A stretch of 64,000 bases of DNA from positions 744,001-808,000 of the forward strand of contig JBCAQO010000012.1 in assembly GCA_039111635.1 (NCBI GenBank), in the 5' to 3' direction. The DNA is from Heterobasidion occidentale (lineage: Eukaryota; Basidiomycota; Agaricomycetes; Russulales; Bondarzewiaceae). This document shows positions 32,691 to 44,700 of the stretch, piece by piece. How positions within the stretch are numbered: position 1 is the first letter of the stretch; each line of letters begins with the position of its first letter. Both the position numbers and the translations under genes were made by a program. The notes under the pieces were generated by a model that was not told the origin of the DNA, searched no databases, and saw only the letters and a program-made list of their open reading frames with translations.

Positions 32691-34736
32691 GTAGAGAGAC
32701 TGCCTCTGACGCGGGTGCGGGTTCATGTGCGGGATCGCGGCGGGTGGCTGGACCACGACGCCGGCGGCCGCGCTATTCCCCATGTACGGCGCGGCATACG
32801 AGCTCTGTGGCACGCCGTACACCAATCGCGGCGTGGTGGGGATCGCCTGCGCACGGGAGCTGGGGACCCGCGCGCCGGGAGCGAGTGGCTGTTGGGCGGG
32901 CCAGGCCCCGTTGCTGTCCAGGAGGGCCTCCAATCGCGGTGTATGGGGGATCGCCTGCGCACGCTCGGTGGGAACCTGCATGCCGGGAGAGAATGTCTGT
33001 GGGGCGAGCCAGGCCCCGTCGCTGTCCGAGAGGGCTCCCATTCGTGATGTGCTGGGGATCGCCTGCGCACGGCCGCTGGGGACCTGCACGCCGTTCAGGA
33101 AGGCCAGTTGGTCGAGCCAGGCCGCTTCTTCGTCTGTGAGGGTCTCCACGTCATACTGCAACTGCCCTACGCCGCCGGCGCCGCCGTCGATATCAGGGAA
33201 GAGCTGTCGGCCGTCGTAGAACGGCTCTCCGCTGTCGTAGAAGCCGTCATCGGAGTCCCTCGTGGCGTCAAAGGCGGTGGGAGGGACGCTGTAGGGAGTG
33301 CCTGTCGCGTCGTTGAAGATTGGGTAGGTGTCGTACGAGGTCGACGGGAGCTCGTACGGAGTTGAGGCGTTCATCGACGAGGTATAGAACCAGTCAGGCG
33401 TTAAGGAAGGCACTTGGAAAGGTGACACCGAATCATAGAGACCTGGGCCGCGCGCCTGCAGCTGCTCCATGGGGGCAGCCGTTCGCGGTCTCTGGATGAC
33501 CTTCTTTCGAGAATGGCCATCGCCGTCTCCGTTGGTTTGTTTGGATATCATAAGACGCGGCGGTGGCATAGCCCGTGGGAGGGCTGTTTTGACCGCGCCC
33601 GCGCTGCTCATCTTTGTGCGTTTTGAGGGGTGCCGCTCGGCGGTGGCATCGTCAACCCGCTTCCTTTTCCCTGCTGCTGCTGTGGAAGGTGACGGAGTCG
33701 AATTTTGAGGGACGGCGGCAGGAGGGGATTTTTGTGGCATGTCGGTAGTGGCAGCCGCGGGTGTTGCAAAACCTAGTTGCAGGGAACGTGAATGAGTATC
33801 CGTGCTAGTGGCATCGTCAACCCGCTTCCTTTTCCCCGCTGCTACCGTGGAAGGTGACGAGGTCGACTCTTTAGGGACGGCGGCAGTAAGGGGTTTATGT
33901 GGGATATTGGTAGTGGCAGCCACGGGTGCTTGCAGGGAATGTGAGTGAGTATCCGGGTCAGTGGAATTTGCAACCCGCTTTCTTTTCCCTGCTGCTATTG
34001 TCGAAGTCGACGGTGTCTCTTTATGGACGGTGGCAGGAGGGGGTTTATATGGGATATTGGTAGTGGCAGCCACGGGTGGTTGCAGGGAATGCGTGTTAGT
34101 GGCATCTGCAACCAGCTTTCTTTTCCCTGCTGCTATTGTCGAAGTCGACGGTGTCGGCTCTTTAGGGACGGCGGTAGTAAGTGGTTTATGTGGGATATTG
34201 GTAGTGGCAGTCCTGGGTAGTTGCAGGGAATGTGAGTGGGTATTCGTGTCAGTGACACCGTGGACCCGCTTCCTTTTCCCTGCTGCTGCCGTGGAGGGTG
34301 GCAGAGCCGGCTTCTGAAGGACGATGGCAGGAGGGGTTTTATGTGGCATGTCGGTAGTGGCAGCCACGGGTGTTTCAAATTCTAGTCGCAGAGAATATGA
34401 GTCGGTCTCCGCGCCTACATGTCTGGAAAGGACAGGGAGGTGGCGATACGAAGATGGCTACTCACTGTGCGAGAGGATCGAGGTGATCAACGACGAGACA
34501 TAAGCTTCGTTGTTGAAATCTTCCACGTCGGAAGGCAGGAGGTCTTGCAGCGAGACGGTGGAGTCGGTGGCCGTGGTACCCTCCGATCCCTGGCCCTCCT
34601 TGCCCTGCGTGGAGTCGATGTCGCCTTCGACGGCCGTGGCCGTCTTCTTAGGGAACAGGCCGCAGAGGTAATCGCAGGCCGCGTAGATGAAGTGCCAGTC
34701 GTTGGCGGTGCCGGGTCCGTTGCCGTAGAGTGACAT
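32634..34736 (-). CDS. Repeat-rich paralogue C, zinc fingers lost
   Basis: Third member of the zinc-finger cluster. Exon 1 starts at ATG 34736 (MSLYGNGPGTANDWHFIYA) with DYLCGLFPKK, as in gene B; donor at about 34462, acceptor at about 34400. Exon 2 has five imperfect ~40-residue repeats, each with AAGKRKR or AAGKRKL flanked by Thr/Pro-rich sequence and NIPHKP-like words, then AAPMEQLQARGPGLYDS (compare AAPIEQFHEDGL of B). Further on, three ~37-residue repeats carry RAQAIPxTxR and DSxGAW. The protein ends LASLLRSGQT at 32634 without fingers. KRKR repeats suggest multiple nuclear signals or weak DNA or RNA contacts. Possibly non-functional, but the long open frame speaks for expression. Confidence 0.7.
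32830..33120 (-). repeat. Three ~111-bp tandem repeats coding RAQAIP units
   Basis: In-frame tandem repeats inside gene C. Each unit encodes a VP(S/T)xRAQAIP core followed by ALxDSxGAWxAxQ. Units differ by substitutions but keep frame length, so they were selected or recently expanded. Confidence 0.75.
33650..34300 (-). repeat. Five imperfect repeats coding AAGKRK units
   Basis: In-frame repeats of about 120-165 bp in gene C. Each has an AAGKRKR-type basic core (KRKL in one) and a TTNIPHKP or TTDMPHK-type segment. Lengths vary by whole codons. Confidence 0.8.
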
Positions 34737-37700
34737 TCTCAGAGTAGAGTGGAGAGGAGGTGTGGGATGTGAAGTGCGCCGAACGTGGCGGTGGATGGTA
34801 GATGGCAAAGTGGTATCCACCGCGTTCAGCACCTGCTCTTTATGGGCACGCGCTGGCCGAGGACCCAGTGCACTTGGACCGTCCGTGGTGTTGTCCACCG
34901 GACGCAAGCACCGAGGCGCTTTGCGTCTGGACGTCTAAGCCGCGCTGGTTCGTTCATCACGCCGGTCTCGCGCTCCGGGGACAAAGAGACAGGTACATTG
35001 GATGAGGTCATGTTCAGTTGGCGGGACCGCGAAGGAAAGGCGCGTCGCGTCCACGATCACACGCGTCGTCGCGGTGCCACCCACGCTGCACGTGACCCGC
35101 GTCGATGCCACACTTGTGGCGACTTGTTGACCTGGTCTCCATATTTCATGAGCCTCAAAACTCATGGACGCTCGTGATATCGAGAGCAACGCCGACATTT
35201 TATTTATTTATTTCGAGCTAATGCGCGGTGCTCCGAACTTAAGCGACCCCTTCGTGCAGCTCTTGCCCGCGCACACTTTGCGAGCTCCCGCCGTCGGCGT
35301 CGAATTTATATTGACTCAGGCAAACTTTGTTCATGAAAACAGGACATCCTGGCTCTCGGCCAATACAGCAGCCAAACATACTATATAGATATAGATACAA
35401 CGGCCGTGATCATATTATTCAGAAGACACAAAGTAAAAAAGAAAAAAGCGGGATTCCGAGCCAGCAAACGAGAAGATGAAAAGAGACGTCAGGAGAACAG
35501 ACTGCATGATCCCAGACGGGCTCACAGAGACGCAGGGCCCTGGCAGCAGTGACTCGTCGCGTCGCGTCGTCCGCGATCATCCGTTCCAGAAGAAGCGACT
35601 CGAAATGAACCGAGCGGAACGCGCGCCTGAAGTGCGCGCGGCCGACCGAGCGCGGAGAACACCGGGCTGTGCACCCTGATTCAGGTTGGCCCCGATCTCG
35701 CGTGGTGCGTGCGTGGTGCGTCGAGCGCGGGGGGATCGTGTCGCGGTCCCGTTCGCCGCTGTGCAAGACCTGGGACGACGCGCGGGTGCGTCGCGCGAGC
35801 CAAGACGCAGACTGGAAGGCGCGCGACGCGGTGTGTCGTGAGGAAAGCTAGGACCGGAGTGTCGACGCCGTCGAAGCGACGACCAGATGTTCGTCAATAC
35901 AAGACGACGCAGAGAACGTGAGCGACGCGCCCGCCACGGCGCCCACGAACGTGTCGCGGGCGAGCGATTCGCGCCTCTGGACCATACCCCGTCAAAAGCA
36001 GGTCCTCGCGAGCCGTCCGGTACCGCGTCTTGCGTCTCTTCTTCCCGCGCAAAGTAAAAAAAAAGGGGGGGGGGGGGGGGCTGGCGCTGACAGGTATTCA
36101 CGAGGGAACTCCCGACAGGCTGCCGCGCTCTATCACGAGCCGTGCCGCACCGACACTTCGATGCGCGTAGACGCGGGCGCGCAAAATGCAGAAGGAGGCG
36201 GAGGCGAAGGGGGCGGCGAGGCCGCGTCCACGAAGTTTGCGTCCGCGCGGCCGACGCGGCGCGCATCCGCGAGCGACCGCGCACCAGCCCAGCAGGACCG
36301 TCCTCGAAACGGCGTCCCCTCGCGCGACGGCGACCGGCGGGACGTCGGTCTGCTGCTAGAGATTGTATGGTGTGACTACTATCCGTGGGCAGCTGGCAAG
36401 TGCAGACTCCGCAGCGAGACACGGATTCGGGGCCTCCGGAGGATGGACGTCCTGCGCGCGCGGAATCGCGGCGTCGCTCGCGAGCGTGCGCACTTGTACA
36501 TACCTGAGTCTCGCGTGTGTCTTCCCCCGGCTCTCGCACGCGCGGCATCGGCGATGCGTTGTCTCGAATGCGCATCGACAGGAAGGGGCCGAGCGCCGGC
36601 TTGTCTGTCGTTTATTTGGCGGGGAAAGCGCTGGGAGGCGTGCTGTGCGGGTGTGGGAGGCTTTCCGGTTCACCTGACACGCGTGTGTTCGTCGTTCGAA
36701 GACGGCGTCGGCCGTCGTCCATCATAAACAGGCAAGCGCCAGCCCAGCCCATATCGGAGGCGACACACGGCCCTTGATAGAGAGGAGCAGCGCCCGACTA
36801 GATGCTTCGAAGAAACACACACACGCGCACAGAGACGGGCGGACGGGACACGGGTGGGAGCGTTTTGTCCTTCGCACGGGCCTCGGCGGATCTTCGGGCG
36901 TGTCGGCGCGCGGGCATAGCAAAGTCATAGCAAGAAAGCTAAGGAGGCAGCGATGATCCCGGTGCTAAGGTCTGAGGGCTCCTGAGGGGCGGTGATGAGA
37001 GGTTGCGCAGTGCGCATCGAGTCGATCGAGCCGGTGTGTGGGCCGAGGGCTCAGCGCTCAGCGTCGAGACGGTGTGCGGAGGTCGGATGGGAGAGGTTCG
37101 TGAACGGGATGCTTAGTTCAAGACGGAAAGAGAGCCAGGGTGTGCTCGCGTTGGCAAAGTGGTTAAAGGCTGCCATTGCTCAGGGTCCAGACGAGCTAGA
37201 CGCTGCGCACCGACACCTGTTGGGGTGACGTATCTATCTAGTCCGAAGCGTGAAAAATCGCGAGACGGATTTGTTCGAAGAAAAAGAACGATGACGGGTG
37301 GCAACTTGGAGGGTGTGCGAAAGGGGGGAGCCAGGGAGGCGTCCTGAAGCGGGCTGCTCGCGTGTCGTCCAGCGTCAGCGCCCTCTCCATCACCCTTTGT
37401 CTCTCCTTCCCTCTCCCTCTCTCAGCCCGTCGTCGTGCCCTGCTCGCACACACCGGAGCCGTCGAGCACAGTCGGGCTCGCGCAACAACTACTCTACTGT
37501 AAGCGTGTGCGCCAACGCGGCCTAGACCCGCACCGCCGCCGCAGCCGTCGTGACACGGTGGCAGGTCCTCGAACGCGGGGTGGCGCACAATAAGCACCTG
37601 AGCCCTGCGGCCTTCTGGGCGTCTATTCCTTGCGAGCGAGCAGCAGCAGCAGCGTCTCCGCTGGTAAGCAACATCCCCGCTTCTATATCATCTCCCTATC

Positions 37701-38363
37701 CACACACTCGTCCGTCTCCCTCGCACCCATCCTCCCATTCTCCCATCGCACCCTCCGCCCCCTCGCCTCACCCCACACTTCCTGAAACGCGGTCCCCGCG
37801 CCCGAGCAGATACACCAACCAACGGCAGGCGCCGGCTCTCAGCTCTCCGACGTGTGTGAGTCCAATTCAAATTACGCCCCCTCCCCCGCCTTTCGCTCAA
37901 AACGCCATCGCCCCCATCGCGCCCGTCGCATCCCTCCTTCGCGTCGCGCATCGCAGAGCAGCGCATTCCGCACACGCAGAGCGCCCGCTCGACGACACCC
38001 GCCTGCGCCGCGAAGCCACCGCGCTCGCCCGATCGGATCCCCATCGTGAGTGGCCCCTCGCGTCTCTGTCTCTCTCCCGCGCGCCGTCTGCGCAACCCCC
38101 GCGCTCGCGCGTCCTCGCCCAGTTGTTTCCGATCCCATCACGCCGTGATGCCACGATCTCGCCTGTCCCTCTGTCTCGCCCGTCCCTTTTCCCCCTTGTT
38201 GTCGCGCACGTGTCCTATGCGGTATATAAAGATCTGACACGCCCCCGCGCAGACCTCGCGTCGCCGTCCCCTCGCCCTCGCCCTCGCCTCCGTCCTCCTC
38301 CGCACTCGATCCCGATCTCGATCCCCATCGCCGTCCGCCCCCGCGCCCTCGGCCCATGCAAGC
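34737..38363. other. 3.6-kb GC-rich region without a confident gene
   Basis: Long open frames occur on both strands (about 35.58-36.58 kb minus, 35.92-36.73 kb plus) but overlap each other, lack good starts and look like by-products of high GC. A minus-strand exon with a perfect donor exists at about 36575-36504 (MRIRDNASPMPRVREPGEDT, then GTATGT), and a CTCTAG acceptor lies near 36358, so a small minus gene is possible. 37.6-38.36 kb is pyrimidine-rich and probably the leader and promoter of the 38364 gene. Confidence 0.4.
36056..36080 (+). repeat. A9-G16 homopolymer junction
   Basis: Nine A directly followed by sixteen G. A G run this long is rare and hard to sequence, so its length is uncertain. 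It could form a G-quadruplex in nucleic acid. Confidence 0.85.
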
Positions 38364-41298
38364 ATGTACCCGCACCCTCCCCAATCCGCGCCCCCCACCC
38401 CCACCACCCACCCCACCAGCCACAACAACCCCCACCACCCTGGATTTCCTACTCCCAGCCCCCCCTCTCATGGGCCTCCGCCTCCGCCGCTGCCGCCGCC
38501 GCCTCCACCTCTACACGCCCTCCCCAAACCCAATCCTCCAGCCACCCGCCACAACACCCCCAACCCCTAGCAGCACCCCCGGCAGGCACGCTCTACCGCC
38601 AGCCTTCAGGGCCCCCCTACCCGGGCCAGCCCCCGCCCGCGGCGTACTACCCAGGCCCGTACCCCCCGCCGCCCCAGCCCCCCGCACCCACAGGCTACCC
38701 CGGCGCGTATCCGGGCCCTTACGCGCCCGCGCACGCAAATCCGCCGCGCTACCCCGCGCCGCCGCCGCCGCCCCCCGGCGTGAACCCTGCGCGGTGGGCG
38801 TCCGGGCGGTGGCATTACCAGCCGCCGCCGCCTGGGTACCCGCCGCAACAGCAGCCGCAACAACAACAACAGCAACAGCCGCTTCAACAGCAGCAGCAGC
38901 AGCAGCCGATCGTGTCGACAGCCAGCGGCGCAGCGGCGATGGCTGCGCGCGGGAGCACCGCGCGACCTGGCGGTGCTGGCGGAGGTGGAGGTGGAGGCGG
39001 CGGGGCGGCGCAGGGGTACGCGCACCCGTCCTCGGTCGGGTACAATATCCCGCCCGGGTGGGGCATCCCGCCGCAGTACTGGCATCCGCGGCCGAGCGAC
39101 TCGTCGCGGGATTACTGGAGCACGCAGCTGACGGATAACGGGCTGGGGCTGGAGAACATGCATATCAAGTAAGTCGGGTCTTGCCTTGTCGTCGCGTCCG
39201 TGTTTTGTTCGTGGGGTCGGAGGAAAGCTCGAGCGGGACGGGAGATGCTGATTCGCTTTGACTGCGCAGGCAGGATCCACACGCGGGCGGCCGCGCGGCG
39301 GGGAGGAACGGCGTCCAGCACACGCCGTGGACGTGGGTGCCTGCGCTCCCCGAGGAGGACGACGAGGGCCCCGCCGCCGGCGAGTCGGGCGAGAACCGGC
39401 GCTCTGGCGGCGGTGGTGGCGCCGGCGCGCAGACATCTCAGGCGCAGGGCGGAGCTGCGCAACAGCAGCAGCAGCAGCAGCAGCAGAACGGACAGACGCT
39501 GCCTGCGCCGACGGCACAGCGGCCCTCGCAGTCGCAGTCGCAGTCGCAGTCGCAGTCGCAATGGCAGACCCCGACACGGGACGGAGCAGGGGAGAGCTTC
39601 ACGGAGGTGATGGAGCTCCGCCCGACGTTCTCGCCCAGCATCGTGCGCACGCCCAACTACTACACCCACCCGCACGCGTCCAGCACGAACGCGAACTCGT
39701 CTGCGTCCGCTACGCGCTCGTCGATCGACGCGTCTGCGCGGGGACCCCCTCCCAATGCCGCTCCAGCCTACCCGGCCGACTCGCCGACGCCGGTGAGCAG
39801 AGGGCCCGTCCGGCGCTCGCACACGATGCCGAACAGTCGCGGCCGTGCCGTCGCAGCGGAGGGATCCAATACGCCAGCGGTGCCGGCGCCAGGGGCGGGC
39901 ACCGCGAGCGCGGGGCCGCTGGCGCGGCAGCGGACGATGCCCGAGTCGGGGTTCATGGACGAGATGGCGAACCTGCTGTACTTCGCGGAGGAGCCCGAGG
40001 GGATGCTGAGCCCGCTCGTCCGCGTGGACAAGGTGCGGCGCGCGTCGCGGTCGCGGTCCCCGTCGAGGTCGAGGACACGATCGCCGTCGTCGTCTTCTGC
40101 GTCCTCGTCGCGCTCCCCGTCGCCCGCGCGGCGCACACACAGCCGCAGCCAGAGCCGCCAGCACGGACACGGGCAGCATACACCCGCACACGGGCACCGC
40201 CCGTCCGCGAGCTCGACGCCCAGCCGCCACTCGCGGCAGCCGTCGCGCAGCCCGACCTACCCGTTCCAGTCTCAGAGCAGTGCCGGCGGCGGCGGCGGCG
40301 GCTTCTATGAGGCGATCGCGGAGCACGGGACGCCCCAGTCGTCGACGGCCTCGGCGTCCACGACGACGAGCCCTCACTCGTCGGTGCGCACGCGGAGCAC
40401 GCCCTCGTCCGCGCGCGCGGCGTCGAACCCGCCGTCGCTGCAGCCGTCGCCGCGCCATCCGCACCCGCACTCGCAGACCTACCCCCCGCCGCAGCCGCCA
40501 TATCCGCACCAGCAGCAGTATTCGCGCGACCATCATCAGCCCACCCAGTTCTATGCGAGCGCGTCCACGTCGCAGGCGCAGAGGCCGACGAACATCTCCA
40601 GCCCGTACCCCTCCAACGTGGCCGCGGGCGCGTCCAGCGGCGCGCATGCGCAGCAATATCAGTCCCAGAGACACCCGTCCCGCACGTCGCCGTACTCGCA
40701 CACCGGCGGCACCCCCGGTTCTGGCGGTGGGGGCCACACGCAGCCGTACGCGCCGCAGACCGGCGCGGGCGCGAACGCCAACGCGCCCTCGGCACAGCAG
40801 GGCCAGACGCAGCGGCATGCGTACGCCTCCAGCACCAGCACCATCACCGGCGCGAGCGCGAGCGCACACGCGGACGCGCCGGCGAGCAACCCGCTCCCGG
40901 CGCCCCCGCGCGCGCACCACGCGGCGCTGCCGCCCGCGCAGATGCGCACGCCGCCGCAGGGCACGTGGACGCGCCACCTGCGCTGGGGCTTCTGGAACCG
41001 GCGCGGGGACTACCTCACGACGGACATGCACATAGTGTACGCGCCGCGCGAGTACGCGAACCCGCCCGACCTCGTGGGCTACCCGTCCCCGATGGAGGGC
41101 TACCGCGACCACATGAGCACGTTCGTGCGCTACGACCCGTCGCGCCCCGAGCTGCAGGCGAGCCTGCCGAGTAAGGGCCAGCCGCCGCAGCTGCCCTACG
41201 AACGGGTGCGTCGCGCGCTTATTTCTTTCCCACTGTCATCGATGTCGGTTCCTCATGCCGTCGTTCTTCGACAGTTTATCACGCATGTGTACTTGTAG
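38364..41298 (+). CDS. Pro/Gln/Ser-rich low-complexity protein
   Basis: Start ATG 38364 (MYPHPPQSAPPTPTTHPTSH). A second frame carries on with WISYSQPPLSWASASA and a Pro/Tyr/Gly-rich stretch (YPGPYPPPPQPPAPTGYPGA), Gln runs and VGYNIPPGWGIPPQYWHP. The frame change between about 38440 and 38560 looks like one missing base in C-rich DNA. Exon 2 (from about 39269) holds WTWVPALPEEDDE, Gln and (QS)n repeats, RRSHTMPNSRG, an RS-rich stretch and a conserved-looking end: TWTRHLRWGFWNRRGDYLTT, IVYAPREYANPPDLVGYPSP. The last exon (41275-41298) adds FITHVYL. The folded part is only the C-terminal ~90 residues. Composition suggests a condensate-forming or RNA-related protein; this is inference. Confidence 0.7.
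39465..39561 (+). repeat. CAG and CAGTCG coding microsatellites
   Basis: A CAG run codes polyGln (about 39465-39486), and a hexamer TCGCAG repeated about six times (about 39525-39561) codes (Ser-Gln)n in the Pro/Gln-rich gene. Both keep frame. Confidence 0.85.
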
Positions 41299-41730
41299 AT
41301 GTGAAGGATGGGACTTACGGCCATCGACGACGAGGATCTATTCTATATGTGTACCAACAATCATTATCATGTCTACTCAACAACATCCCTCACCTCTCTT
41401 TTTTTCCCCCTCTCCACTTACTCCATCTCACTGTTCCATGTGTCTCATTACATCCATCGGTCACGCTTCCGTTCCCCTGTCTTGTTTAGCTCTCGTCGCA
41501 ATTGTGGTGGCCTCCGGGCCAAGGTAAGATACATGCATACTCGTACACAGTGGAGAAATTACAGTCATATCCGTATCCGGTACAAACAGACAGTCCCGTG
41601 CTGTCGACTGAGAGTAGAACGAAGGGGTGAGAAAGCGAAAAGAAAGCAAGAGGCGCGGCGCATGGTGGTATCAATAAGAAAGAAACAAAAGGGTCAGTAA
41701 GGGAAAAATAACAAACGGCGCCGACGGCGC
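41299..41730. other. Convergent 3' region
   Basis: AT-richer tail region between two convergent genes; probably 3'UTRs. No gene is seen. Confidence 0.45.
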
Positions 41731-44700
41731 CTACAGCCCGATGCTGCCGTGTACATGGCGCATGTGGTCGTAAATACCTTCGCCCAAAGGGAAAGTCTCC
41801 AAACACGCCCAACAGGTGTGCGTTTTGCAGCGGGTGCACGTCATGTGGTGGCACCCGTCCGCCTTCTCAATGAGGGCCTTGCATCCCGGGCACCGCTTGA
41901 CGTCGTGCAGGCTCTTCCATTCCTCGAACAGCCTGTCAATGCCTTCGTCCCGGTCCTCGCACGTCGCGCCTTCGTGGTACTCGACGTGGCAGTGCGGGCA
42001 GATGCGGCAGACGCAGTTCGGGCAGGTCATGACTGAGTTCTTTGGCCCGAGGCGGTGAATCTGGGAGCAGTCGGGTGTCGGACAGTAAAAGAACTCGTCG
42101 GGCCGGGATTGAACGTAGGTGGTATACGCGGCGTGAGTGAGGGCGTCGAATTGGCTAGGGAGAAGGACGTCGCGCGCCGTACGGAGAGGAACGAGGTGCG
42201 TGCAGGTCGCGTCCTGGCCGAGACAGCGCAAGGGGAACGAGCGGTTGTCCACGGACGCCACGAGGTAGCCCGTCAGGCAGCTCTTGCACCAAGTGTGTCC
42301 ACATTGCAAAGATATGGGCGTCGTCGCCTCTTCGAAGCAAACGGGACAGTGATTTCGCACGCGATCTTGTTCATGCGGGTGACGATCTTGTGCCCGACGC
42401 ACCGCGTACTGCACCTCCTCGAAGAGCGCGTCGTCTCCCCGCACGCGGATGCATGGCATATCAAGTGAGAACCACACAGTGTCGTTTCCATGCTTGTTCT
42501 GGAGCTCAATAATGTCCGCGTCCATGAAGAGACCGATCAAGCGCCCTTGCAGGGGGATGATGTGGATCTTCTTTTCTTCCAAGGACTTGAGCTTGTTCAG
42601 AATGGCATATCTAGCCATACCGCGCGCGCCCTCGTCGCCTACGAGATTGAGCGTCCGTCGGACCCGGTCCAGCTTCATCAAGATGCCGGGGTATATCGAC
42701 TGCATGTTCTCGAGGAACGCGACGCCCGCCAAAGAGCCTAGCCAGTCGTCCCACACTTTACCGCGGTCATCCTTGAGGACCTCGCCAAGCACGAGCTCGT
42801 CGAGCTTCGCCTTGATCTGCCCGACGATCTTATGGTCGTCGGCAACGACCTTGAGCGCGATCGTGTCATCTCCGGGAGCATTGCTTGTCTTCTCGAGTTC
42901 GTGTATCTGCGCATCCTTGGCAAACTTCCACAGCGAATCTCGCAGCTCGTCGATATCACGCTTGATCAGTCGGAAGACCTCGATCGGCACATGACGGATG
43001 ATAGACTGGACGCGTTGGATGTGGATCTTCTCCCCGCCCAACGCATCTTGCTTCCAGCCGTCAAGCTCGCACGCCGCTTTAGCGACATCGGGCAAGTCGA
43101 ACCGCGCCCACCCACGCACGACGCCATCCTTGTACGGCGCAGGGACGACCTCGAAATACGTTACCCTCCCGAAATCCTTCAGGAGCCGCTCCACGGCCGC
43201 TATACCGTAATTTTTGGCGTCGTAGTTCGGGCGCGAGAACATGATTCCCGACTCCGAAGTCTTGCCGTATCGCAGGATGTCTTTGTCCTTCGCGTTCGGG
43301 GGCATACCTGTGAAGCGCACATTGAACTGACCGACACAAGGAAGGCCCGTGTACATCGATGCCGTGACCCAGTGCCCGCGAAGCGTGGAACCGTCCGCCT
43401 TCTTGATCGCCGCCAGCGCAGCCTTCTCGGTGTCGTAGCCCGCGAAGCCCGTCCGGCAGGGCATATTCCAATTGAAGCGCACATAGCAGTCCTGTAAGCG
43501 CGAGTTCTGAAGACTCGCGCTGATGGCAAGCCGCACGCGAATCCTGGAACCGAATACCTCGACACCGTCGAGCGAATCCACAGCGGCCGTCGCCTCTGCA
43601 TGTGTAGACAGCTGCACCCTCACATTCGTAAAGGACGCCGTGGAAGAAGAATCCTCACGGAACTTGACATCCGTGACCTGTCCAACGGGTTTCAGCAGTC
43701 TCTCGAGATCGGGCCGCCCCACACGCGTAGGGATATTCGCTATTGCGATCCAACGAGAGTCCAACGCGGTGGCGACCTTCAGGACTTGGAAACCGGGCCC
43801 AAAGGTAGCCCGTGTAGGATCTGCGACTTTGATGACCATTTCCTCCGATGGCGGGGGCGCCTGATCAGTCGACCATCAACCTTTAGAGACGCATCGAAGA
43901 TAGGTGCTCGGGAGGACATACGTTTCTATCCTTATTTTTGTCGTCGGGCAACGGGGGAAGACCCGTGGACGCCTTCTGTGCAACATAAGTCAACGACGAT
44001 GACATACAGCGCTGGCACCATAACTCACAGGGCCTGGAATACCACAATTGGCCGTTGTCGCGTCCTCGGTTCGCTGCACAGGAGAGGGCTCTTTGCGGCT
44101 CGGTGTTGCAGAATTTGCAGGAGGATTATTCCGTACTCCTGGGGTCTGGAATAATATATCAGCACGTGAGGCAATGTCCACTCAGAGAGATCGACCATAC
44201 CGTGTCGTTTGCGGCCGGCACATCATCCGCATTAGGGAACCGATGAGCCCATCGACACTGCGGGCCATCTTTACAAGTGCGTGTACGGTTCCATTCCCAG
44301 CACAGACCGAATGGCAGGTCTGGAAGGCGGTCTATGGTATGGTCTGGGATTGGATCTATACGATGACGCGTCTTGTCTCGCAGATGGCGAAGAGCCGACC
44401 GCAGACTGGAAGAGATACAATCAACAGACGCGGAAGACACAGATGCTAAATGCGTACCGGCTCTTGAGCAATACTTTTGTATAGGTGATGCGTTGGTGTT
44501 TACTCTAGCTGCGCTCGGCCCCGCGTTTTGATAATTACCAGATGAGGCGGGAACTCCACCATTCGACTGAAGCGGGGATGCATCCGACTGCGTAGATCAT
44601 GATCATCAGTCTGGGGGAGGGTTCCAACAATACAGAGAAATGCACGCACGGGCTGTCCTCCATCTGGATAGGGCTTCTCGTGGCGCCACCGGCACTGCGC

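Noticed and set aside
26253..34736. Zinc-finger cluster as a transposon-borne family
   Set aside because: No terminal repeats or transposase; copies share flanking gene sequence, so ordinary tandem duplication explains them.
35577..36575. 332-codon open frame on the minus strand
   Set aside because: Arg/Pro-rich reading typical of the complement of GC-rich DNA; crosses the poly-G tract; overlaps an equally long plus frame; no domain.
39112..41112. 666-codon open frame on the minus strand
   Set aside because: Antisense shadow of the Pro/Gln/Ser-rich gene; Arg/Val-rich composition follows from the sense codons.
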